Below, one piece after another: positions 1 to 6,245 of a DNA stretch of 15,658 bases. The position numbers were made by a program, and so were the translations under genes. The notes below the pieces were generated by a model. That model was not told the origin of the DNA. It made no database searches and saw only the letters and a program-made list of their open reading frames with translations. Positions within the stretch are counted from its first letter, which is position 1. Each line of letters begins with the position of its first letter. The stretch is from Hyphomicrobiaceae bacterium (GTDB lineage: Bacteria > Pseudomonadota > Alphaproteobacteria > Rhizobiales > MH13): the NCBI GenBank assembly GCA_020442235.1, contig JAGRKQ010000199.1, positions 1 to 15,658 of the forward strand. Direction: 5' to 3'.

Positions 1-1106
1 ACCATGAAGGAGGTCGGAATGGCAAAGCCGACGAGCAGCGAGGAGCGGAAACCGAGCGCGCCCAGCACCACCACCATGACCAGCAGGATTGCCGTCATGA
101 TCGAGGACTGGAGCGAGCCGAGCACCTCGTTGATGAAGCTCGACTGGTCGAGCATGAAGTCGACGCGCACCGTATCCGGCCAGTCGCGCGTTGCCTGTTC
201 GACCACGGCGCGCACGGCGGCGTTGTTCTCGATGATGTTGGTGCCGAGCCGCTTGGTCACCGAGATGGCAATCGCCGGACGGCCGTTGACGCGGGTATAG
301 GTCACCGCGTCCTTGAAGGTGCGGTGGATTTCGGCGACGTCTCCGAGCGTGACGACGCCATCGTCGGATTCGCGGATCGGCAGCGCATAGACATCGCGCG
401 CCGTTTCGATGAGACCGGGAACCTTGAGATTGAACCGGCCGGTGCCGGTATCGAGCGCGCCGGCGGGAACCAGCTGGTTGTTGTTGACGAGCGCGGTCAG
501 AAGCTCCTGCTGCGTGATGCCGTAGGATTCCAGCGCCGCATTGTCGATGATGACTTCCAGAAGCTCCTCGCGGTGGCCGGAAAGATCGGCCTCCAGCACG
601 GTCGAAACCGTCTCGATCTCGTCCTGAAGCTGCTTGGCCAGCTCGAACAGCGTGCGCTCCGGCACATCGCCGGACAAGGCGACGACGATCGTCGGCACGA
701 GCGAGAAATTGGTCTCGAAGATCTGGGCTTCGTCCGCCTCGGTCGGCATTTCCGCCTGCGCCCGGTCGACGCGATCGCGCACATCGGCAAGCGCGTCTTC
801 CTTGTCGAAGTCGATGTTGAACTCGAGCACGATGCCGGCATGGCCTTCCGAGGCGATGGCGGTGATTTCCTTCAGCCCGTCGAGGCCGCGCAGCTGGGCT
901 TCCAGCGGGCGCACGAGCAGCCGCTCGGCATCCTCCGGCGACACGCCCGGCTGGGTCACCGAGACGTAGAACACCGGCACGTCGATGTCCGGATTGGCTT
1001 CCTTCGGAATCGTCAGATAGCTGAGGATGCCCGCCGCAACGAGCACCACCATCATCGTCATGACGGTCTTGGGCCGCCGCAGGATGGCTTCGAGGGCGTT
1101 GATCAT
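1..1106 (-). CDS. RND-family efflux permease, N-terminal part (runs off window)
   Basis: Translating the minus strand from the ATG at 1106 gives 368 uninterrupted codons to the window edge, so the C-terminal two thirds are missing here. The protein starts MINALEAILRRPKTVM, followed by a first membrane helix (about residues 15-32) and then the periplasmic porter region, with family signatures such as PEANPDIDVPV-like and SVTQPGVSPEDAERL. It re-enters the membrane near residue 335 (SIMTAILLVMVVVLGALGF). These are features of the AcrB/HAE-type proton-driven exporters, which pump drugs or other amphiphiles out of the inner membrane and periplasm as trimers. Its start overlaps the stop of the adaptor gene by 4 bp (ATGA), so the two are probably translationally coupled. 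The substrate cannot be told from the sequence. An outer-membrane channel gene is not visible and may be encoded elsewhere. Confidence 0.93.
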   Translation of the reverse strand, partial: MINALEAILRRPKTVMTMMVVLVAAGILSYLTIPKEANPDIDVPVFYVSVTQPGVSPEDAERLLVRPLEAQLRGLDGLKEITAIASEGHAGIVLEFNIDFDKEDALADVRDRVDRAQAEMPTEADEAQIFETNFSLVPTIVVALSGDVPERTLFELAKQLQDEIETVSTVLEADLSGHREELLEVIIDNAALESYGITQQELLTALVNNNQLVPAGALDTGTGRFNLKVPGLIETARDVYALPIRESDDGVVTLGDVAEIHRTFKDAVTYTRVNGRPAIAISVTKRLGTNIIENNAAVRAVVEQATRDWPDTVRVDFMLDQSSFINEVLGSLQSSIMTAILLVMVVVLGALGFRSSLLVGFAIPTSFM

Positions 1107-2209
1107 GATGCAGCCGGTTCCTGGGTCAGCGTTTCGACGCGGATGGGGGTAAGCTTCTGGCCTTCGATGACGAAATGTTCGCCGACAACGATGATCTCGA
1201 CGCTTTGCGGCAGGCCGGTCACCCAGAAGCCCTCGCCATCATCGCCGGTGATCGTGACAGGCAGAAAAACCGCCCGCTCATCGTCGCCGACGGCGCGCAC
1301 GCCCACCGTTCCATCGTCGGCAAGAACCAGCGCCGAGGCCGGAATGCGATGGCCGGGAACCGGGGCCAGCGCAATGGCGGCGCTTGCGGTCACGCCGGCG
1401 CGCAACCGGTAGCCGGGATTGGGGATGGCGATTTCGACCCGGAAGGTGCGCGTTGCCATGTCGGCAGCGGCGGCGATGAAACGGATGGTGCCGGTGTGCT
1501 CGCCGCCATCGACGAGGGTGACCTCCGCGTCCATTCCGATGCTGAGGCCGGCGATCTGGCGCTCGGAGACCTGACCGGTCACCAGAAGCGGGTCGAGATC
1601 GATCAGCGTCACGCAAGGGTCGCCCGCCGACAGGAAGCTGCCGACTTCAGCCAGCGGCGCTTCGACGACGCCGGCGACCGGCGCGTGGATTTCCACCCGC
1701 TCAAGCTCCAGCCGGGCCTGTTCCAGAAGCGCGGCGGCGGCATCGCGGGCGGCCTGGAGCGCGCGAATGCGGGTTTCGGCGGCAAAGCCGCGTTCGCCAA
1801 GACGTTCGGCAGCGGAAAAGTCGAGTTCGGCCTGGGCAAGGGATGCTTCGGCCTGGGCGAGATTGGCCCGCCGGGCGCCGGTTTCCAGAACGCAGAGCAG
1901 ATCGCCTTCGCTGACCCGGTCGCCTTCGTCGACGCGCCGTTCGATGAGCTGGTCGCGGGTTTCGGCGGCCACGCGCACCCGCCGTTCCGGTTCCGTGCGC
2001 CCGCGCACGGCCAGAAGCTGCGTGCGCTCTTCGGCCTCAAACAGCCTTACGCGCACCGGCACCGGCGTATCGAGGCCGGAAATGGCGTTGTCGGTCGCGC
2101 GGGTGTCTCCGCCCGAGCCGGAAATGACGACCGTGCCGGACAACATCCAGGCTCCGACCGCGATCACGAGGGCAACCGCCAGGATATGGGCCATCTTGAA
2201 GGAAGGCAT
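1103..2209 (-). CDS. RND efflux periplasmic adaptor (HlyD/membrane fusion protein)
   Basis: This 368-residue protein is a typical length for the family. It begins with a single N-terminal membrane anchor (about residues 7-25, AHILAVALVIAVGAWML). A lipoyl/barrel-sandwich half follows near residues 75-110 (VDEGDRVSEGDLLCVLE). An alpha-helical hairpin rich in Ala, Glu and Arg covers roughly 112-170, then the second lipoyl half (IHAPVAGVVEAPLAEVGSFL) and beta-barrel and membrane-proximal domains to the C terminus. Such adaptors bridge the RND pump and an outer-membrane channel. The gene lies 18 bp downstream of padR and overlaps the permease start by 4 bp, so padR, adaptor and permease appear to be one operon. 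The substrate is unknown. Long open frames on the opposite strand across this gene are best explained by GC-rich codon bias. Confidence 0.93.
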   Translation of the reverse strand: MPSFKMAHILAVALVIAVGAWMLSGTVVISGSGGDTRATDNAISGLDTPVPVRVRLFEAEERTQLLAVRGRTEPERRVRVAAETRDQLIERRVDEGDRVSEGDLLCVLETGARRANLAQAEASLAQAELDFSAAERLGERGFAAETRIRALQAARDAAAALLEQARLELERVEIHAPVAGVVEAPLAEVGSFLSAGDPCVTLIDLDPLLVTGQVSERQIAGLSIGMDAEVTLVDGGEHTGTIRFIAAAADMATRTFRVEIAIPNPGYRLRAGVTASAAIALAPVPGHRIPASALVLADDGTVGVRAVGDDERAVFLPVTITGDDGEGFWVTGLPQSVEIIVVGEHFVIEGQKLTPIRVETLTQEPAAS

Positions 2210-2227
2210 CGTTTCGGCTCCGGACGT

Positions 2228-2779
2228 TTATTCGGCGGCGATGGAATCGCGACCGGCCGCATCGGGCCCGGTCTCGATCAGCGCATCGGCGTGGGTTTGA
2301 AGATGGGAAAGGGAGTTTCCAAGGCAGCACAGGCCATAGTCGATGATCCAGTGCGTGCCCGCATGGTCGCCTTCGGCCTTCAGCCGTTTCAGCCGCTCGA
2401 TTTCTTCGGCAAGCTGCTTCTGGCGGATGTCGATGGCGCGCGCCATGGTGTCGCGGTCGATGTGATCGCGGCACATGCCGATCAGAAGGAAGGCGGAACG
2501 GAAAATATCCGGCGCCGGCGGCTCCTTCAGCGCCTCGATGAGGGCGGCGCGGCCTTTCCCGGTGATGGAATAGACCTTGCGGGCGGGTTTTCCCGGCGAG
2601 ATCTCCTCGCGGAACACCACAAGCCCGTCCTCTTCCAGCCGGGCAAGCGCCGGATAGATCGAGCCATAGCTGGCATCGACGAAATAACTGTAGCGGCCTT
2701 CGGTCGCTTCCTTGCGGATTTCGTAGCCGGTCATCTCGGTCTGGGCGAGCATGGCAAGGCAAAGTGTGCGCACGTTCAT
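2228..2779 (-). CDS. PadR-family transcriptional regulator
   Basis: The chosen start is the ATG at 2779, giving 183 residues beginning MNVRTLCLAMLAQTEMTGYE. An in-frame ATG further upstream exists, but it would put coding sequence over the operator-like repeat and gives a non-family N terminus. Residues 1-80 form the PadR winged helix: the TGYEIRKE helix, then YFVDASYGSIYPALARLEEDGLV as recognition helix and the start of the wing, and a beta wing ending SITGKGRAAL. The C-terminal half (about 95-165) is a helical dimerisation region with IRQKQLAEEIERLKRLKAEG, close to the PadR C-terminal domain. Family members repress neighbouring efflux or stress genes and are released by small ligands. The downstream adaptor and permease genes are the obvious targets. 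An inverted repeat just upstream suggests autoregulation. Confidence 0.9.
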   Translation of the reverse strand: MNVRTLCLAMLAQTEMTGYEIRKEATEGRYSYFVDASYGSIYPALARLEEDGLVVFREEISPGKPARKVYSITGKGRAALIEALKEPPAPDIFRSAFLLIGMCRDHIDRDTMARAIDIRQKQLAEEIERLKRLKAEGDHAGTHWIIDYGLCCLGNSLSHLQTHADALIETGPDAAGRDSIAAE

Positions 2780-2813
2780 GAGGGGTCTCGCCGCAGCATC
2801 GGGAAGGCGGATC

Positions 2814-2828
2814 ATATCGATCCGATAT
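2814..2828. promoter_or_regulatory. Probable PadR operator (6-3-6 inverted repeat)
   Basis: The sequence ATATCG-ATC-CGATAT is a perfect inverted repeat in an AT-rich island within GC-rich DNA. It lies about 35 bp upstream of the padR start and just after the predicted transcription start. AT-rich palindromes of this kind are common targets of PadR proteins, so an autorepression site is the likely reading. The binding protein is inferred from position. Confidence 0.5.
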
Positions 2829-2840
2829 ATGCTTGATCGC

Positions 2841-2868
2841 CATATAGCGGATGGAAGCACTGCGTCAA
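2841..2868 (-). promoter_or_regulatory. Candidate sigma-70 promoter for the padR-efflux operon
   Basis: On the minus strand a -35 box TTGACG (2868-2863) is followed after 16 bp by a -10 box TATATG (2846-2841). These match 5/6 and 4/6 of the consensus. Transcription would start near 2834, just before the inverted repeat at 2814-2828. This is prediction by eye only. Confidence 0.5.
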
Positions 2869-2959
2869 GTTGTCATTGGACTTTCGGGCAGGATGTGAGA
2901 CCCTTTCGGTCAGTTTATGTCCTGCCAATGATCCGCTGCTGCCCGGGGAGGGCCTGGCC

Positions 2960-3271
2960 ATGAGGCTGCCACGTCTCGTTCGATTCCTGCTGTTTCACGC
3001 CGCCTGCGGCGCTGCGGCCGCGGCCGTGGTGACGGCGGGCATCATCTGGACCGACACCGCCGGGATGGGCACCATCATCGAGCGGTCGGACAACGCCTTC
3101 ACGGCGATTTTCATGATGTTCGCCGGTTTGACGATCACCCTGTCGTCCTTCGCCATGGGGATTGCCGTGATGTCGCTGGCCGAAGGACCGCAGAACACCA
3201 CGCCCGAAGGCGGCGACATGCTGCCCGAACCGATCCGCATCCGCGCGGAGCGTCGGCGCGACCGGCGCTGA
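2960..3271 (+). CDS. Small two-helix membrane protein of unknown function
   Basis: The ATG at 2960 has a strong ribosome binding site (GGGGAGGG, 2945-2952) 7 bp upstream, and gives 103 residues. Two hydrophobic segments stand out: about residues 8-30 (FLLFHAACGAAAAAVVTAG) and about 51-75 (FTAIFMMFAGLTITLSSFAMG). They are separated by a short polar stretch (WTDTAGMGTIIERSDN), and a charged C-terminal tail ends in RIRAERRRDRR. This suggests an inner-membrane protein with both ends on the same side. The family is not recognised and no function is claimed. It is divergent from padR and converges on ugd, with only 21 bp between the two stop codons. Confidence 0.75.
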   Translation: MRLPRLVRFLLFHAACGAAAAAVVTAGIIWTDTAGMGTIIERSDNAFTAIFMMFAGLTITLSSFAMGIAVMSLAEGPQNTTPEGGDMLPEPIRIRAERRRDRR

Positions 3272-3279
3272 AGCGTAAA

Positions 3280-3299
3280 GGGCTGAAAGAGGTCAGCCT
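3280..3299. terminator. Weak hairpin between convergent genes
   Basis: GGCTGA (3281-3286) and TCAGCC (3293-3298) form a perfect 6-bp stem around a 6-base loop, extended by a G-U pair. On the minus strand the stem is followed by CTTTA. It overlaps the stop codon of ugd and sits 10 bp after the small membrane-protein gene, so it could serve both. The short T tract makes it a weak candidate. Confidence 0.35.
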
Positions 3300-4609
3300 T
3301 CCACGGGCTTGCGGCCGACAGGAACGTAACGCAGGCCCGTTCCGGCCATGTCGTCGTCCTTGTAGATGGCGCGCAGGTCCATCAGCGTGCGCCCCTTCAT
3401 GCGCGCTGTCACCTCGGCGAAATCGAGCACGCGATACTCGTTCCACTCGGTCAGGATGACGAGAATGTCGGCGCCGTCCGCGGCCTCATAGGCGCTTTCG
3501 CACCAAGTGATGCCGGGCAGAAGCGGGCTGGCGGTCTCGCGCGCTTCGGGGTCGTGCGCACGCACGCTGACGCCCTTCGCCTGAAGCATCGGGATGATCT
3601 CCAGGCTCGGCGCATCGCGCACATCGTCGGTGTTCGGCTTGAAGGCGATGCCGAGAATGCCGACCGTTGCGCCCTTCGCCCCATCGCCAAGTTCGGCGAG
3701 AATGCGTTCGGCCATGGCGCGCTTGCGGTTGTCGTTGACCGCAATCACCTGCTCGATCAGCGTCTGCGGGGCTTCGTGGCGCCGTCCGGTCGAGGCGAAG
3801 GCCTTGGTGTCCTTGGGAAAGCACGAGCCGCCATAGCCCGGCCCGGCATGCAGGAACTTGCCGCCGATGCGGTGGTCGAGGCCGATGCCGCGCGCGACCT
3901 CCTGCACATTGCCGCCGACCTTTTCGCAAAGGTCCGAGACCTCGTTGATGAAGGTGATCTTCATGGCCAGGAAGGCGTTGGCGGCGTATTTGATCAGTTC
4001 GGCATTTTCCAGCGTCGTCATCACCATCGGCGTTTCGCGCAGGTAAAGCGGGCGATAGAGCCGGCGCAGCATCTGCTCGGCGCGTTCGTCGTCGACGCCG
4101 CAGATGACGCGGTTGGGCCGCATGAAATCCTCGATCGCCGCGCCCTCGCGCAGGAATTCCGGATTGGAGGCAATCGAGAAGTCGAGATCGGGCCGCGCCG
4201 CGCGGATGATGTCGCGCACCCGCCGGCAGGTGCCGACGACCACCGTCGACTTGATGACGACGACCGTGCCGGGCCGGATCGCTGCCGCGATCTGGCGTGC
4301 GGCGGCCTCCACATAGGTGAGGTCGGCCTCGCCGTCGCCGCGCCGCGAGGGCGTGCCGACCGCGACGAAGACGACATCGGCCTCGCCCGCGGCCGTGGCC
4401 AGATCGGTGGTGAAGGCAAGCCGGCCACCGGCGGTGTTGCGCTGCATGAGCGCATCGAGGCCCGGCTCGAAGATCGGCACCTCGCCGGCGTTCAGCCGCT
4501 CGATCTTCTTCTCGTCGACATCCACACAGGTGACGTCGAAGCCGAATTCGGAGAAACAGACCCCCGAAACAAGCCCGACATAGCCCGTTCCGATCATCAC
4601 GATCCGCAT
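3293..4609 (-). CDS. ugd: UDP-glucose 6-dehydrogenase
   Basis: The enzyme oxidises UDP-glucose to UDP-glucuronate with two NAD+, supplying uronic acid for surface polysaccharides. The start at 4609 (MRIVMIGTGYVGLVSG) has GGAGGG 5 bp upstream. An in-frame extension to 4699 adds 30 residues not typical of the family and is rejected. The 438 residues are normal length. Visible motifs are the Rossmann GTGYVG (7-12), VGTPSRRGDGEADL (84-97), SNPEFLREG (148-156), KYAANAFLA (207-215) and the catalytic-cysteine motif GYGGSCFPKDTKA with Cys263. A C-terminal UDP-binding domain contains GIAFKPNTDDVRDAPS. In rhizobia the same enzyme is often called rkpK. It stands alone on its strand, with no other polysaccharide gene in the window. 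Confidence 0.96.
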   Translation of the reverse strand: MRIVMIGTGYVGLVSGVCFSEFGFDVTCVDVDEKKIERLNAGEVPIFEPGLDALMQRNTAGGRLAFTTDLATAAGEADVVFVAVGTPSRRGDGEADLTYVEAAARQIAAAIRPGTVVVIKSTVVVGTCRRVRDIIRAARPDLDFSIASNPEFLREGAAIEDFMRPNRVICGVDDERAEQMLRRLYRPLYLRETPMVMTTLENAELIKYAANAFLAMKITFINEVSDLCEKVGGNVQEVARGIGLDHRIGGKFLHAGPGYGGSCFPKDTKAFASTGRRHEAPQTLIEQVIAVNDNRKRAMAERILAELGDGAKGATVGILGIAFKPNTDDVRDAPSLEIIPMLQAKGVSVRAHDPEARETASPLLPGITWCESAYEAADGADILVILTEWNEYRVLDFAEVTARMKGRTLMDLRAIYKDDDMAGTGLRYVPVGRKPVEG

Positions 4610-4669
4610 CTTGCCCTCCGCGTCCAGTCCTTGCCCGGCTATCGGTTGCCCGGCGCGGCGTCTGTGGCA

Positions 4670-4704
4670 CCCATTTATGACAGGGTCAAGAAAGCGCAAA
4701 TGGG
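4670..4704. repeat. Interrupted inverted repeat in the ugd upstream region
   Basis: CCCATTT (4670-4676) and AAATGGG (4698-4704) are perfect reverse complements separated by 21 bp. They lie in the 216-bp divergent region between ugd and the Sel1-type gene. A regulator half-site pair is possible, but 7-bp arms may also arise by chance. I see no strong promoter boxes in this gap. Confidence 0.3.
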
Positions 4705-4825
4705 GATGGGGAAGGTCAGGCCGGGTTGTGCGCCGCGGCTTGCAGCTTTTATCGCAGCGGGCTTCGTCCTAGGATGCCGCGTGAAGGGAATCCTTGGGCA
4801 GCGTGTTTGGGAATGGAGGCCATCC

Positions 4826-5926
4826 TTGCGGTTTGAATGGATGCGCCCGGCAGGGCTGGCCCTGACGCTGTTGTGCTGTGCGCTGGTGCCGGCTCATGCG
4901 GTCGACAATGAGACGGCACGGCTTGATACCGCCTATGGGCTGGAGGACAGCGAGCGCTTCGAGGAGGCCGTGGCCGCTTTCGAGGAACTGGCGGCGGAAG
5001 GCTCCGCCGAAGCGCATCATCATCTCGGCTTCATCTTTTCCGATGGTCTGGGCGTTGCGCGCGATCTGGAAAAGGCGCGCCTGCACTTCCGGGCGGCGGC
5101 CGATCTCGGCGTCGACGAATCGCTTGTCGCGCTCATCTACATTCTCGACGACGCGACCGACATCGCCGTGCCGCCCGATCCGGCTGCGGCGGCGCTGACC
5201 GTTCTGGAACTGTCGCGGCGCAATCTGCCGATGGCCGCCGACACGCTCTCTTTCTGGAGCGATGCCCTGAAGCGTTCGGTCCAGAGGGCGCTGGGCGAGA
5301 CCGGTCTTTATTCCGGCGGCGTCGACGGGCTGATCGGCGCGGGAACGCTGCGGGCGCTGGAACGTTACGCCAATCTGCGCACCCAGCCTCCTGTGCTTGC
5401 AAACGAGCCGGCGGCGGGGCAGTTCGTCTTCGTTGCGCCGGGGCGTATCCAGGCTGTCGATCTTGCCAGCGACGTGGATGCGGCGGCCCTGCGCCGGGCC
5501 GCGCCGACACTGGTGATCGCCCGCGCCGATCATGGCCCCGTGGTGATCCGCCGTTCCGAGGATGGTGTGCGGCTGGTGGTCCTGTCCGGGCGCCGCCATG
5601 ATCGCCTGAGGCTCTTTGCCGATGGCCCCGATCCGGTGCGGCTCTTTCCCGATTCCAGCTTCGGGGCTCTGGCGGAGCGGGTTTTTCTGACTGATTGCTA
5701 TGCCGCGCCGGCGGCGGTGCTGGAAACGGCGGCGGTCACCGCCCTGGCGCAGGGCGATGGCGACGAGGCCGGTCGCTACGACCTCTGTCCCTTGCCCGGC
5801 GGGGATCTGGCCATGCTGTTTGCCTCGCCCGTGGACAGCGGCACGGACGGGCGCCCGGACGGTGATGCGCTGTTTCTGGGGCTCGTCATCGACCCGCCGC
5901 AGGCAGACCCTCTGGACCGGCCCTGA
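4826..5926 (+). CDS. Secreted Sel1-like/peptidoglycan-binding protein
   Basis: The product is 366 residues from a TTG at 4826, which has GGAGG 6 bp upstream. An ATG at 4841 would remove five residues and is the alternative. The N terminus is a signal peptide (MRPAGLALTLLCCALVPAHA, likely cleavage after AHA near residue 25). Residues 45-110 carry helical repeats of Sel1/TPR type (AHHHLGFIFSDGLGVARDLEKARL). Residues 151-183 match a peptidoglycan_binding_1 domain (VQRALGETGLYSGGVDGLIGAGTL). The remaining 180 residues are not recognised: they are rich in beta-prone segments and contain two well-spaced cysteines (DCYAAPA and YDLCPLPGG). It probably acts in the periplasm on or near the cell wall. 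No catalytic motif is visible. Confidence 0.8.
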   Translation: MRFEWMRPAGLALTLLCCALVPAHAVDNETARLDTAYGLEDSERFEEAVAAFEELAAEGSAEAHHHLGFIFSDGLGVARDLEKARLHFRAAADLGVDESLVALIYILDDATDIAVPPDPAAAALTVLELSRRNLPMAADTLSFWSDALKRSVQRALGETGLYSGGVDGLIGAGTLRALERYANLRTQPPVLANEPAAGQFVFVAPGRIQAVDLASDVDAAALRRAAPTLVIARADHGPVVIRRSEDGVRLVVLSGRRHDRLRLFADGPDPVRLFPDSSFGALAERVFLTDCYAAPAAVLETAAVTALAQGDGDEAGRYDLCPLPGGDLAMLFASPVDSGTDGRPDGDALFLGLVIDPPQADPLDRP

Positions 5927-5993
5927 AACTTGCACTTCGGGTGCTTGTAATTCTGCGCGCAGGGTGTTACCCGAACCGCCACCCGAGGGACGG

Positions 5994-6049
5994 GCGCAGC
6001 CATTGCGCCGAAACGTCCTGCGGGCACCGTGCCCGGCGCTTTGCGCCGT
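5994..6049. repeat. Cluster of stem-loops upstream of tRNA-Gln
   Basis: Three short perfect hairpins lie close together: GGCGCA/TGCGCC (5994-6010), GGGCAC/GTGCCC (6023-6035) and CGGCGC/GCGCCG around a TTT loop (6035-6049). The 142-bp gap between the Sel1-type gene and the tRNA (5927-6068) shows nothing else convincing. No T tract follows, so these are not standard terminators. They may mark the tRNA leader or extragenic palindromes. Confidence 0.35.
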
Positions 6050-6068
6050 CAAGGGCAGACGGGCCTGC

Positions 6069-6142
6069 TGGGGGATAGTTTAATGGTAGAACAGCGGACT
6101 CTGACTCCGTTAGTCTTGGTTCGAATCCAGGTCCCCCAGCCA
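6069..6142 (+). tRNA. tRNA-Gln (anticodon CUG)
   Basis: The 74-base cloverleaf folds cleanly. The acceptor stem is TGGGGGA/TCCCCCA. The D arm contains GTTTAATGGTAGAAC. The anticodon stem is GCGGA/TCCGT, enclosing loop CTCTGAC with anticodon CTG. The T loop is GGTTCGAATCC. The discriminator is G6139 and the CCA end is encoded (6140-6142). It reads CAG glutamine codons. It lies 103 bp upstream of cas3 and marks the junction between the housekeeping part and the CRISPR-Cas locus. Confidence 0.97.
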
Positions 6143-6245
6143 TGCCCGCCGGGCGGTGTGTGGCGCTTTTAGCGCTTCCGCACGGGTCTTTGTTGCCGCT
6201 GCCGGATAAGCGTGATTGCCTGTCCCTGTGGATCGGCGGGCGCGG

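Noticed and set aside
2776..2783. Eight-base match (TTCATGAG) between the padR start and the complement of the presumed guide segment at 9019
   Set aside because: An 8-base match is expected by chance in a window of this size on two strands, and the location has no link to cas regulation.
1175..2836. Plus-strand open frame of 553 codons
   Set aside because: It lies antisense to the adaptor and padR genes, has low-complexity Gly/Arg/Asp/His-rich composition and no domain, and is a product of GC-rich codon bias.
3554..4825. Upstream extension of the Sel1-type gene frame
   Set aside because: It runs antisense to ugd with no domain, and the true start with signal peptide and ribosome site is at 4826 (or 4841).
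5803..5817. GCGGGGAT motif in the Sel1-type gene resembling the CRISPR repeat
   Set aside because: Only eight bases match, the handle is absent and no hairpin is formed; it reflects GC-rich coding sequence.
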